A stretch of 64,000 nt of DNA from Emydura subglobosa (lineage: Eukaryota > Chordata > Testudines > Chelidae): positions 43,868,323 to 43,932,322 of the forward strand of contig ML679970.1 in NCBI GenBank assembly GCA_007922225.1. The letters run 5' to 3'. Shown in pieces: positions 11,770 to 24,215 of the stretch. The notes beneath the pieces are model-generated. The model saw only the letters and a program-made list of their open reading frames with translations. It was not told where the DNA came from and did not search any database. The first letter of the stretch is position 1. Each line of letters begins with the position of its first letter. A program made the position numbers and the translations under genes.

Positions 11770-14700
11770 ACTACTGCAGTGCTTGCTGAGCATCATGGGG
11801 GTGTAGCTCCTAGTAACGATCGGCAGGAACTTCACCACAGATGTTAGAATCTGTGAGGCTGTTGGAAGAGCAATAGATTGCCAAGCTGCTTTCTGCCATT
11901 TATCCCCTTTGAGGCCGGGGGGCTAGGATTTATAGGGCCTGGAAGGCATTTTGCAATAATGATCCATGAGTCTCAGCCCCAGCAATGTTGAGTGGGGCAG
12001 ACTTATAATTATCCCCAATGCACAGGCTGTTTAATTTCAGCCCGTAAACATCTGCACCACTTGAGTGGTGGTCCTGGGGGGAGGGGGGTGCATTGTGTGC
12101 AGGACAAGGGGCGTATTGCAATCCATGTGGGGGACTTTGTTACCCAGCGTAGAACTGAATGTTGAAAATGAATTTCGTCTGGTGTTGGCAGGCAATGTTA
12201 TTGGGGGGGGGCTATTGTTGGTCAGTAAACCTGAAGAAATGTTCTTTATGTAATGGGAGATGAGACTTCTTTATATGCCTTCTCTAGGATCAGTATTGCT
12301 CCTGGGCATGTGGGATCCTGTCACTTGCCCTTCACTTGCTTAGCAAAGGAAACGCTTCCCAGGTTACGCGCTATTCTGCAGTCGTGTGTTTGGTGGTGGG
12401 GCTCTTTGTAAGTATGCCCAGGTTATAGGTCCTAAGCGTGTTCTGTAAACGCCAACCGTCCCTCAGGCGAGGAGAGCAGCAGAAGGCCCTATTTAGGTCG
12501 CAGTCATATCCTGGCAGCTGCGTCCTGGGATAAAAAAAGACCCTGAAGTGTGTTATTTTCTGGTTTACGTTAAACACTCCCTACTTTTCTTGTTGATTGT
12601 GCTAAGCATATGGGGTGTTTGCAGCTTTGCATATTGCAAGGGCGAGTCTCCCTCTGTTGTGTTCTGTACTAGAAACCCCCTGTTTTAAATTATAAGGCTT
12701 TCTGGCCATATACTTTGGAGTCTCCTGTACTGCTGCTTCTCATTTAGTGAGTGCTGTGAGAGGAACGTGTCTCATCCCTGTGCTGTGATTCCTCCCAAAC
12801 CTTGCTAACAAAGTTAGGAGGCTCACAGAATGGTGCAGTAATCTGGTTTGTAGCCCAGTAGTCCGTGGGCTATTAAAAGGTGTTGTTAGTGGGCTGTATG
12901 TTGATCGGGTTAGAGGTCCTTTGGGTAAAACAGCAACATTGTTGATTCTTTTTGTTGTATTTGATTCAAATTTGCTTATGTGCATTTGTCATGAGCTGGC
13001 TCACAGCCTCGTTTCAGTGGGTCTTGAACTGCTGGGTCACCCGTTTGTTCACCCCTGTGTGTTTCACCATGTTAACTGCCACATGAGATCACTGTCTCAT
13101 TTGAGTTTTATTGCCTGAGAAAGGGAAGCGATTAATTCAGCAATGTTGCAGATCTGCCACGTGTCGGAGTCTTGTTTGCTGGCTAGAAGTGGAGTTCTAC
13201 TTGTTGGTGTCCTACAGATACATACCTATATACCCGTACTCTCATTCTGGCATAACTGCAGCGTGTGCTCACCTCTGCGGAAGGGGGTGATTTAACCTTG
13301 GTATGCCAGAGTGATCTTCTTTATGCTAAGGGGAATTCATCACACTGTATAAGGCTTTTGACCAGGTGAGAAACTGATTCTTTCTTCTCCTAATATTTAA
13401 CATTTCTCTGAGTCTTTTCCTTCTATCATCTCCCACACTCTCAGCCTTTCTGTCTCTTTCCTTCAATCTTCATTTGAGGTCTTCCCTTATTGCCTGGGAG
13501 GTCTTCTGGGATCTCCCTCCTCCAAAGGCTGTGCAGTTCATTGACTCTTCCTCCAGTTAAGGACAAGAGCCCATCAGTGTTGCCGCTCTGCCAGGTGAGG
13601 CACACACCCTCCTGCTAAAGAACGGCCTGTGCGGCCCTGCTAGGTCCGGGAGCAAAGGAACCAAATTAGCCAATTTATTCCAAACTAACGTGCTGCTACC
13701 AGATCATGTGTGCAGCTACCTCCTCTGCTCAGTCTCCTCCCTCCTTGGTTTTCAGGGGCCTTTCTCTTTCTCCCGCCCTCTCCCCCAAAGCCATGTTGAT
13801 CTTTTCCTGCGTCCCTCCTCTTTCACTCCAAAATCCTGCTGCTGCTCTCCATCCCCAGCAATGTTGACAGGCTCAGTGGACTGATGATTCTGTTCACTGT
13901 CATATGAACTCTGTTACCGGATTCTCCCACAGGATGGCTTCAGTAGGATGGCGGGGGGTGATGGATAAGATGCGTTGTTAAACCTTTGTACATTACAAGG
14001 TTCTCCGTCTCTCCTTCTCTGGGTTCTGGTGATAGCATAAGACACAGCAAGGATAACCCCCTTGATGCAGAATGTCTATTTCGGGCACTAACTTTTACAA
14101 TACCTACCACGCTTGGGTTGCTGAATACATGACAATTGTTCCAATTAAAAAAAAAATAAAAATCCTCCCCTTACCCTTCCCTCTCTGCAATGAAGCTGCT
14201 CTGCTTTTAGCCACTGGATTGTATAAAATGGTTTCTCATTGGTTGATATTAACAAATGATGATGCAGCTCTGAATTATCCCTTCTTTACTCATGGGCATC
14301 AAATGTTCTGCAGATCATCGATCTTTGGCTGTCCAGCAGCCTGTGCTGGCAAACTTCACGGAGTATTATGTTTGCCTGGAGCTCAGTGACTGATGTCAGC
14401 CTTTGCTGAATGCCAGGTTGAGTGTATAAGAGTTTTCTCTCTTAGCCTGCATCTGTAGCACCTGCATGAGGAAGTGAGGTTGCACGCCAGTGCTCACAAC
14501 CTTCCAGTTTGCCCCACTGAATAACAGCGCTGTGCAATATTCACTGGCTGGGTGGTTTGAAAGTTGCAAAGTGAAGCAATGTGGAATCCTTTGCCAGTGA
14601 GTATTACGTGCAGCACATACCGCAGGTAAGTCTACTCTGTGCATCTCTTATGGGTCTGTCAGCATCTGTAGGATGTGATTCACCGCAGCAACTGAGATGG

Positions 14701-15120
14701 GGGGAAAAAAAGAAAAGAAAAGCCCTGTTTCAGCCATCGCCGTAATACAAGGCCCCTTCCTAAGTGATGTGGCCTTTGACATCTCGTTCCTTCAGGCTAG
14801 TTTGTAGCTAAGATTTTTGTCTTAAGACTGTGAAGGATGCGCCTTACGTGTACCTTTAGAAATATAAACACTACCCAGTCCATGTAGCCATCAGGTCCTT
14901 TGCTCCTACAGGGTGTTAGCAGCACCTTCCTGTGAAGGAAGGAGCATTGTGTTAAGGCAGAGGTCTGGCTTAGGACAAATTAAAGGGCAGTTCTACTCAG
15001 TCAGTTGGTTGATTTCTGCTTTTATGGGTGTTTGTATAGACTGAGTGTGAGGAACCATAAAAATAGGTCCATTATGTATTTCTTATCACCTTGGCGCCGA
15101 AGTGCTGCAGAGCAGTTATA
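11770..15120. other. Intron sequence with no recognised feature
   Basis: Only short open frames with no recognisable family are present. I see no long repeat or RNA gene. Confidence 0.4.
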
Positions 15121-15128
15121 GCATATAG

Positions 15129-15322
15129 CAGTGGTTCTCTAACTGTGGGTCGGGACCCCAAAATAGGTCATGACCCCATTTTAATGGAGTCGCTAGGGCC
15201 AGTGTTACTTGCTGGGGCCCGGGACTGAAGCCCAGGGCGGCAGGCTCTGCCCCCTATCTGGAGTCGTAGTAATTTTTATTGTCAGAAGGGGGTCGCGGAG
15301 CAATGAAGTTTGAGAACCGTTG
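15129..15322. mobile_element. hAT-like MITE with imperfect 8-bp target duplication
   Basis: The element begins cagtggttctctaac and ends gtttgagaaccgttg, which are imperfect inverted repeats. It is flanked by gcatatag (15121-15128) and gcatattg (15323-15330), an 8-bp duplication with one mismatch. Eight-bp duplications and cagtggttctc ends are characteristic of hAT-superfamily non-autonomous elements. At 194 bp it codes for nothing. Confidence 0.8.
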
Positions 15323-15482
15323 GCATATTGTGTAGAAATATTTGGAGTAGATTAGTAGATTTCACTTGTACGTGTGTGTAGAGTAGTTAATGGGAAGATT
15401 TTCAAAAGAAGCTCCTAAATCTTTTGGGTAAAGTCTCACTGACAAACAACGGAACTCATGGCCCGATCTGTCTTAAGTGATG

Positions 15483-15905
15483 CATAGACTTGAAGGTCAG
15501 AAGGGGCCATTATGATCGTCTAGTCTGACCTCCTGCACAACGCAGGCCCCAGAACCTCACCCACCCACTTCTGTAATAGACCCCTGATCTATGACTCAGT
15601 TACTGAAGTCCTCAAATCATGGTTTAAAGACTTTAAGGTACAGAGTATCCACCAGCAAGTGACCTGTGCCCCAGGCTACAGAGGAAGGCGAGAAGCCTCC
15701 AAGGCCTCTGCCAATCTGTCCTGGGAGAAAATTCCTTCCTGACCCCAAATATGGCGATCAGCTAAACCCTGAGCATGTGGGCAAGACTCACCAGCCAAAC
15801 ACCTGGAGAGAATTCTCTATAGTAACTCAGAACCCACCCACCTAACATCCCATCTCAGGCTGTTGGGCATATTTACCACTAGTCATTGAAAGTCATCCCC
15901 AAAGC
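15483..15905 (-). mobile_element. CR1-type LINE 3' fragment
   Basis: This starts with cttgaaggtcagaagg and continues with gtctagtctgacctcctgc, the minus-strand appearance of a second turtle CR1 3'-end family. The same text recurs at 19010-19535. The copy is too decayed to show an ORF. Confidence 0.75.
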
Positions 15906-16275
15906 ATCAAGAGAGCCTCATGAGCCCTCGCAAGTAGTGAGACAATAATGTGGCTGAGATTTCTTAAAGGATGCTGTGTGAGGTACTATGAAGGAAACTT
16001 CAGTGCCATGGCTCAGATTCCCTACTGACGTCTGAAGTTGGAACCTGTTCCTTCCGTTATGACCGCTTGACATCTGGAGGTGATAAACACCTTCCCAGCC
16101 ATGAGTCCATCTTCCATCCACAATTGCCTCAGGGGTGTGCACAAGATTTACCATTGTGAGACAGGCAGCATTCGTCATCCGCCCCAGCCCACCCAGGGCC
16201 ACGATCGGGCACAATACCAAGTGCATTGTAGTGTCTTTCCAACCAGTTTTAGAGCGATGTGATGCAACCAAATCC
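15906..16275 (-). other. Unassigned open stretch beside CR1
   Basis: A minus-strand frame of 117 codons (15918-16271) lies directly against the CR1 fragment. It contains no motif I can name. It could be part of an unrecognised repeat or chance; I assign no function. Confidence 0.2.
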
Positions 16276-17350
16276 TTCTAGGTTACCTCTCTTCCAGGAT
16301 TTACCAATATACCAGGCCTCAATATGTTGTGGGAAAGACTCATCAGATGTTCAGCTTTGGGAAGCACTTTAACATAGGTTTATTTTTCGTTTTTAAGCTT
16401 CCTTGGTGTTAATGTTTTCCTCCTCTAACACCTGAGATATTAACACTAGGACTATGTGGAATGGTCAGATAAGGCTGGTTAGTGTAATGACTGAAGAAAC
16501 TTCAACTTGTACACAGTAGTTGAGATGGAGGAAGGTAGGATCATTTTCTCTGCTGCCTCTTTGCATCTCTTGTCATTTTATATAAGCTATGGCTGCACTT
16601 ACCTCCTTTTCTTAAGAGTCGCAGGGACACTGAAATGGGTGTGTGAATTTGGATTCACTTCACGATATATTGATTCCTGTCTGTTTTGTTCCGTCTAGTT
16701 TGTTCTCAAGATATCAATCAAGTTTGAGTCCGCCTTGTTGAATTCCACCTACAGAAGGTGGAGAGAAAGTACCATGTACGTGATTGGGATCACTGAATTG
16801 TGCACACTTTTTTGTTCCTATAGTTGGCCACTTTTCTCATGGTTTCTGGTTCAGATTTCACCCAACTCGGTAATGCGCTAGACCAAAGATGAGACCATAT
16901 TACAGTGAAACGACAGATAAAATGTAGCATGTTGGTTTGATTGCAGCGCTGTGACATCTTGTAGGTGTCAATGCTGAATGTTTGCATTGGTAGCAACCAG
17001 ACGCCATGGCCAAGTCTCTCTCTCTTTCAGTGGTTGAATTAAATGAGTGCATTCGCTACCTTCCAGAGGATTAGCATGCCACTTCCAGAAGAATATTCTC
17101 AAAGGTATGCAGATGTGAGGGGCAGGGCTCTAGACACCTGATTCAAGGAATCTGATTTCTGGGAAGGTTGTTGTCTGCCGGATGTTCTTTGCGTACAAAA
17201 GGAGAGAGGATTCTTTTTTTTTTTTATCTTCAGAGAAACTGGAGGAGACCCTCACTTCTGTGAAGAAACTCATGGCATTTTGGAGTTTGGGGACAGGGTG
17301 TCCTTCTGATGGCCTCCAACTGCCTGACCGGACGGAGGGTGATAGTAAAA

Positions 17351-17410
17351 ATCTGTAACACATAGTGCTTTTCATCCACGGATCTCAAAGCACTTTACAA
17401 AGGATAAGCG
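17351..17410 (-). repeat. Short MIR-like SINE fragment
   Basis: The text gtgcttttcatcc...tctcaaagcactttacaaa matches the antisense 3' portion of MIR-type SINEs. The longer copy at 28620-28810 starts the same way. Confidence 0.4.
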
Positions 17411-19009
17411 CCGTTAGAATTAGACTTAACACTATTGAGAGTGGAGTGTTTCTGAGAGCTAACCTTGTCCCGGACTGGGTGCTAGTCTTTATGCTTCAGC
17501 TTAATTTCTCCATACAGTGGACACCAGGTTAGGACCGTGACAGTGTAACCATGCATTAAATGTGGTTATGATTAAGGCAATTTCGTGTTTGCAGTTCCAG
17601 GTTAAACTCATTTTTCCAGATTTGGTAGGTCTTGCTTCTGTACGCCTTTTCCCTCCACCAATGGTGTCACTATAGGGCAGAGTAAAGGTTGTTTGCGCTC
17701 TTGGACTGCATTAGTCTGTGATTGTCACGTGGATTCCACTTTTGATTTCTCTCTTGGTGCACGTCCCAGGCACGTGAAATCAGATTCTTTTGACCAGCAG
17801 TGTTCATTGATGTTATGCTAGTATTCTAGATGTCCTCGCAGCCCTACACCCAAAGGCATAAAGGTTGGAGTTGGTCCAACCATCCCTCTTGTCCTCCTTA
17901 CCACCTATGGCAGCAAGACAGAACCCCTGCAATGTCTGCCTGGTTCTGTTCCCACTGTGCTAGTTTAGTGTTGGTGCTTCAGTCACCTCGTTGCTTGTTG
18001 GATACACATTCTATTAGTTGTAGCCAGGTTCTGCTCTTTGGGCTAGAATCCCCCTGTACAGGGGCTCTTGCATAACGGCAGAATGAAATCCCTGGTTTTT
18101 AAAACCTGCCTTTTCTGTGAAGCTTCAACAATGGGCGCTCCAGATGTCTATTCTGTTTAGGAGAGAGACAGTGTGCCACCTAATATCCCCCTGGAGCACC
18201 CTATGCAGGTGTCCTCGGACATAGCTAGGCCTCAGTTCTCCAGTCAATTCCCCATCCACAAGTGCTCCAAATTCCACCCTGAGCTCCCAGTCTAATCAGC
18301 CAAGGAGTCCCAGTCATCCACTTCCCGTCCAGCCTTGACCGCCTCCGACAACTCGAAGACAGGGTTGAGTCAAGCGTAGGTCACCCTCTTTAGTATCAAC
18401 TGAATCAAGGCACAAGACTCGGTCTGACAGGTGGCAGGGTGACTGCTTTGAAACCCTCTGCTGCCCCAGTACTGACTGACAGAGTGCCAGCAGTACCCTC
18501 TCGGTCTCAGTACAGCAGTCTCTCGTTCCTGATCCCTCATAACGGTGTTCTCAGTGCCCAGTGTATCAGTACTTCGTGTATCGATACCAAGGGCCTGGTA
18601 CTGGAATCTCCGATCTTTGAATGGTTGACAACCCACCGGCTAGCTACTAAGATGTCAGTACAGCAGGCAAATGAAGTATCTCTGGTATTGCCTTCACCTC
18701 TTGCCCAGTTAGGGAGAGCACAGCAGAGCCAGGGCACTCCTGACAGGACGGCCCCTGCCTTGGAAGAGGTGTACTCCTTTTCTCATCCCCCTTAGAGCAC
18801 AGCAGGGACTCCTCTCCTACACACTTGGCTTCGCCCCTTGGTTAGCGCACTGGGAGTCAGGGAGAGAGTCGGGGGTAGAATCTATAAGGCATAGCAGAGA
18901 ATGTCCACAGGGAACATCCCTCTGGTACCTACTCTGAGAGTCCCACTCCAGTGTCCATACACGTATGAGCCTTGGCCCTACTGGATGCCACAGGGGTTTA
19001 GTTCTATTC

Positions 19010-19535
19010 ATAGGCTCATAGACTTTAAGGTCAGAAGGGACAATTATGATCATCTAGTCTGATCTCCTGCACAACGCAGGCCACAGAACCTCACCCACCC
19101 ACTTCTGTAATAGATCCCTGACCTATGACTGAGTTATTGAAGTCCTCAAATCATGGTTTTTAAAGACTTCAATGTACAGAGAATCCACCAGCAAGTGACC
19201 CCGTGCCTCATATTGCAGAGGAAGGCACAAAACCTTCAGGGCTTCTGCCAATCTACCCTGGGGGAAAATTTCTTCCCGACTCCAAATATGATGATCAGCT
19301 AAACCCAGAGCATGTGGGCCAGACTCACCAACCAGACACCCGGAAAGAATTCTCTGTAGTAACCCAGAAGCCACCCCATGTAACATCCCATCACAGGCCA
19401 TTGGGCAAATTTACCGCTAATAGTTGAAGATCAGTTAATTGCCAGATTAGGTGGTCCCATCATACCATCCCCTCCATAAACTTATCAAGCTCAGTCTTGA
19501 AGCCAGCTAGGTTTTTTGCCCCCACAGCATCTTTG
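19010..19535 (-). mobile_element. CR1-type LINE fragment inserted in DIRS Gag
   Basis: This is nearly the same text as 15483-15905, from gactttaaggtcagaaggg through aacttatcaagctcagtctt. It is flanked on both sides by DIRS Gag-like sequence, so it inserted after the DIRS copy was in place. Confidence 0.75.
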
Positions 19536-20759
19536 GCCACCCCTAGGCTCAGATCCCTTTCCCAAAGATTCAGTATAAACTAGCACAGCCAGATCAGCTA
19601 GTGCAGGCTCAAACCCTGGAAAGGCGAGAGGAAGCAAGTGACTAGGAGCAGCATCTACAAGGGGAAGAATAACTTGTTCCCTGCTGCAGTCTCCTCCCTG
19701 ACAAGGCAGTGAATCCCTCAACGCTTTCTTCAATTAATGACTTCAAGGCATTCCAAGAGCTCATCAGGCGTACAGCAGAGACTCTAGTCTAGATGCATCT
19801 CTGGAAGTGGTGCAAGAGAAACCTCCCAAACTCCTGGACATCGTGCACCTTGCCATGCCTAGAAACAAAGGGACTCTCAGAACCTGCAAAAGACCTGTGG
19901 TCCACACTAGCATCCATTCTGGTCACATCCAAGCGAGCGAACAGGAGGTATAAAGTTATTTCCAAGGGATCTGAATATTTTATTCCCACCTAGCACTAGG
20001 GTCCCTAGTGGTAAGTACAGTCCAAGAGAGGTTGAAGCAGCAGGGGCCTCCCAAATCCAACTGAGGGAGAAAGACCCAAAGAAACTGGACTTTTCAGACT
20101 CAGTCTCTTATCTGCCAGCCTCCAGATATTGCCAATTATTTTAACTGGGACAAACCATCTCCCTTTGTGGACAGGCTACCTCAAGAACACCAAGCTAAAC
20201 ACCATCATAGCTGAGGACAGCTGATAGCCTGCACATCCTAACAGGCTGTATTGGATGCATCCAACACAGTGGCACATACTGCGTCTGCAGCTGTGGCCAT
20301 GAGAAGATCTTCCTGGTTCCCATGTTCAGGGATTTTACAGGGAGGTCCAATCATTCCCTTTGAGAGCAACAAACTTTTTAATCAAAGACAGATGAGGCCC
20401 TCCATGCCTTAAAGGACTGTAGGGCGACTCTCTGTTCTCTGAGCTGTTAAAGCCCAAAGAAGGAAGCAAGTGAGACCACAGGCTTCCTTCAGAGAGCATT
20501 CTTCTGCCCAGTGCTATTACTGGTCTCAAAGGACTGTGAAGCCACCAAGAAAGAAGAAGAGATTCAAGTGATGATGATCCTCTTCCTCTACTGCTGCACA
20601 GTCTGTCTCTTCTGTCAGGCAGCGGGTTTGACACCAATGTTGAGAGCCTGCCAGAACCTCCGGAGGATCTCTTCCTTTCCAACCCCGCGCTTGCCCCCAT
20701 GATTTTGGCAACCACCTCTTCTTGTTTTCGGGGAACCTGGACTTGGATCACCTCAGACC

Positions 20760-21500
20760 AGTGAGTCTTGGAAATTGTAAGCCAGGGGTATTCTAATCCA
20801 ATTTCAGTCTCTTCCTACCCCGTAATCCCTTCCCCAGCTCTTTTTAGGGACCCTTCTCATGAACTAAAACAAGAAGTGGACTCGCTTCTACAAACTTGGA
20901 AGACTGGAGAAAGCACCTCACGGCAGGGGATTTTGTTGCAGTTATTTTCTTGTCCCAGTTGGTGTCTCATTCTGGACCTTTGATATCTCAACAAATTTGT
21001 GTAATTTCAAGTTCAGGAGGGTGACTCTGACCTCTATAATCCCTTCAGTGAATCCTCAAGACTGGCTCGTGGCTCTCAACCTGCCTGCTTTCATGTAGCC
21101 GTTCATGCAGTCCACAGGAAATAGCCCTGATTCCTGGTAGGAACATCTCACTACAGGGTCCTGTCATTTGGCCTTTCCAGAACCCCAAGGGTGGTCAGCA
21201 AGTGCATGGCAGTTGTAGCAGCCCACTTAAGGAGACAAGGAATCCAGGTTTACTCATATCTCAACAACTGGCTGGTCTGGGGACGATCACCACAAAGAGT
21301 GACCAACTCAATTCAATAATTCTAAAGCTCTTTACCCCATTGGGCCCCACAGTCAGCAGAAAAATCCACTCTTCAACACAAAGCATAGCAGTCAGGAGCA
21401 GCATTAGGTTCCAGGTCGCTGAGAGCTTGCCATCCACATCAGAGATCCCAAACAATAGTGAATCTCATCAACCAACTTTAAGCTCACCCAAAGACATCGG
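20760..21500 (+). pseudogene. DIRS reverse transcriptase remnant
   Basis: This matches the polymerase core of the DIRS-family reverse transcriptase. The fingers/palm part has a LSFGLSRTPRVVSK segment, normally LPFGLS. The catalytic box reads YLNN where active copies have YLDD, so the two catalytic aspartates are replaced by asparagines. Several stop codons and at least one frameshift separate the recognisable blocks. Confidence 0.75.
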
Positions 21501-21779
21501 TAAGAGCGTGCCTTAGGCTTCTGCGGCGCATGGCCTCGTGCTCATCTGACGCAGTTTGCCAAACTTTGCCTAGGTCTCACGCAAATCAGTGCATCTGCCC
21601 AGCAGGCACCACGTGGATATGATGGTCACAGCCCCACAAGAAGTCCTCTCATTAAATTGGTAGAAGGATCCTCTTCATGTGAGCAAGGATGTACCTTCTC
21701 TACACCTCTGTCTACCAAGATTTTGGTGGTAGATTCTTCTCTAAGCAATGGGATACTTCATCTAGATAGCTTTCAAACT

Positions 21780-22665
21780 CCGAGTTTATGGTCACCATTT
21801 ACACATCCTAGAATTCAAAGCCACCTGCTTGGCATACAAGGCATTCCTCATGCTACTCCAGGAATCCACAACCCAAGGTCTGCCAGACAACACCACGGCT
21901 ATTCGTTTTATCAACAGACAAAGAGGACCAAGATTGTCGCTGCTCTGTCCAGAGGCCATTCAGCTCTGGAGTTGGTGCATGCCAAATGACTCTGCACTTC
22001 CTCAGCTTTCAGAACACCTTGGCAGGTCCACTTGGCAGGCAGTTGTTAGACAACCATGAGAGATCTGTTAAAGACTCAGTCCTGCAGAACATCTTTGGCA
22101 AGTGGGGGGACTCCTAGAAATAGATCTGTTGGCCACAGATCAGAATAGGTCAGATATTCTGTTTCTGAAGGGAACAGACAGATGTTTTCTCATCCCACAG
22201 TCACTGGGACTAATGCGTGCATATCTGCAGATTACCCATTGTATCAAGGGTTCTGAGGAAACCGAGGCAAGATGCAGGATTTATGATGATAGCCCCAGGG
22301 CTGCTGCTGATAATATGGGCTGGGGTTCTGGTATTTTGATCCAATGCATGTCTCAATACAGCCTGACAGAAGAGCCAGAGTCTACACCAGGACTCAGCTT
22401 CGTTACATCTGACAGCCTGCTTGCTGGCTGGTTGTTGTCACCCAAAAAGAAACTGTTAGCGGAAGTTGAAAATATCCTGCTACAAAGCAGGAAATCCTCA
22501 ACCCGACTGACTTATGAAGCTAAGTGCAAGAGATTTTCTGTTGGGGCATCTCAGCATCAACTGTCTCCCGTGAAATCACCCCTTTCAGCAATATTGGCCT
22601 GTTTACTAGCCCAGAAACAATCTGGACTTTTGGATAATAAGTTGAACATGAGCCAAAAGGGCTGA
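21780..22665 (+). pseudogene. DIRS RNase H and tyrosine recombinase N-terminal remnant
   Basis: The frame 21829-22059 holds the RNase H helix region with NTTAIRFINRQRGPRLSLL. The frame 22102-22665 is open for 187 codons and ends with a core-binding region, SRKSSTRLTYEAKCKRF, that resembles the N-terminal part of DIRS recombinases. The catalytic R-H-R-Y domain is not found: the sequence runs into CR1 at about 22640. Confidence 0.65.
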
Positions 22666-22862
22666 CGTGATCCGCAGATGCATAAATGAGATTCTTGAGT
22701 AGGAGCAGAGAGGTTATTTTACCTCTGTATTTGGCATTGGTTCGACCACTGCTGCGAGCCTGCGTCTGGTTCTGGTGTCCACAATTGAAGAGGGATGTCG
22801 CAAAACTGGAGAAGGTTCAGAAGAAGAGGCACAAGAGTGATTAAAGAATTAGAAAACCTGCC
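22640..22862 (+). mobile_element. CR1 LINE fragment, sense orientation
   Basis: The stretch contains attttacctctgtatttggc and gaaggttcagaagaag, blocks that also occur in the + strand CR1 copy at 37290-37400. They correspond to the RT C-terminal coding region. It ends abruptly against an oppositely oriented CR1 piece. Confidence 0.65.
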
Positions 22863-22975
22863 TCATAGTCATAGATTTTAAGGCGAGAAGGAACCACCAA
22901 GTAATCTAGTCTGATCTCCTGTCTATCACAGGTCACTGTCACCACCCAACAACCAAAATTAGACCTACGTGTTAC
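22863..22975 (-). mobile_element. CR1-type LINE 3' fragment, antisense
   Basis: The text catagtcatagattttaagg...ctagtctgatctcctg is the minus-strand 3' end of a CR1 family. It abuts the sense fragment to its left. Confidence 0.6.
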
Positions 22976-24215
22976 AACCTGCAGGGGACTTGATAGGTGC
23001 CACAGGAAGAGAATAGGAGCAACTGAAGTGCACCAATGCCTGAGGCCCCCACAATAGCAAGGAAATGACTGAGTGGTGATGTTGCAGAGTCACAGGGTCT
23101 GGTCCATGTCCACCCTATCACCAGTCTTCTGGGGGTGAAATCTTCAGTGTGCCAGGACCTAAGGACCCACCCAGCAATTCCTGTCTCTCCCGGGTTCCCT
23201 GCATGAATCCTGCCAAGCCAGACTCCTTGTACGGTGCCCCTTCAGGATGAGGTGCGCTTCGTGAGTATTTACAGGGATGTGGGCAGCCTTTTGAAGAGAA
23301 GATAAACCTTTATTAGTCACCTGGCACCATCCAATCTTAGTCTCAAATTAGCAGAGAAAGGCAGAAGTTAACCCATAATCCATCCTGGTCAAACCGATGT
23401 TGTGATGAGCCAATCAGGCTGGTAATGGACCAAACCATTCAGGAACACCCCTAGACTGTTGTGGCCTTTGCACAAAGTGTTAAAATGGTCAGGTAATATC
23501 CTGAGACAAGGTGGGTGAGGGTCCAATGTGGCTACAACACCACTGCATACAGGTAATATTCTCTCAGATACTGTCAGAGTGGGTGTCCCTACGGACATGT
23601 TCTGAGTTAGTCACGTTAGGTTTACTTAGCCGTATTAGAGTTTATTCCACTAGAACTCGGGCAATGTTTCCTGCCTAGTAGAGGAATGTTTACATGGAGC
23701 TTGGTCCACCTTTACAAGACCCATGGTCTATGGTAGAGGCTTCCAGATTCGATACCAGGTTTGGTAGGTGTGTCCCAAATAGGACTTGGACTCCTACCAC
23801 CCACTTCCAAGTAGATAAGTGCTCGTTAGTCACCAAGGCTGGAATCCATGTGGACAATCTCTCAGAGAGAATGGCTTATTACCCTACAGTAACTCTGGAT
23901 CTTTCAGCTGTATTGTCTCCATGGATTCCACAACCGCCCTCCTCCGCTACTACCGAGTCCTATTCCTTTGGGGTTCTTTACTGGCACAGGAACTGAGGGA
24001 TGGTTGGCTCCACTCTGCCCTTTATGCCCCCAACTGGGAGGGTGCAAGAACATCTACGGCACAGGCATGGCCCCAATGGACTTGTTGGCCAAAAGAATCT
24101 GATCTTGCCTGCATGGGGGTGCGTGTGCATCAAAAATGGAATCATGAGTGGAATCCATGTGGACAACACCTCCGGAAAAACCACTAACTTACTTACTGTC
24201 AGGTAAGTAGACATT

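Larger units (their letters stand above)
17820..24215 (+). mobile_element. Degenerate DIRS-type tyrosine-recombinase retrotransposon (copy 1)
   Basis: Conceptual translation on the + strand gives, in order: a DIRS-like Gag (about 18100-20500, with a DEALHALKDCRATL block near its end); a reverse transcriptase (about 20760-21500, with VVAAHLRRQGIQVYSYL); RNase H (about 21780-22000, with NTTAIRFINRQRGPRLSLLCPEA); and the N-terminal part of the recombinase (about 22450-22650, with RKSSTRLTYEAKCKRF). The right terminus near 24150-24215 carries the atgtggacaacacctc...gtaagtag ending typical of DIRS repeats, with a related sequence at 23830-23900. DIRS elements use a tyrosine recombinase, not an integrase. 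This copy is broken by stops and frameshifts and by CR1 insertions at about 19010 and 22640. The left limit is approximate. Confidence 0.8.

Noticed and set aside
20335..20751. 138-codon minus ORF
   Set aside because: Antisense of the DIRS Gag/RT region on the plus strand.
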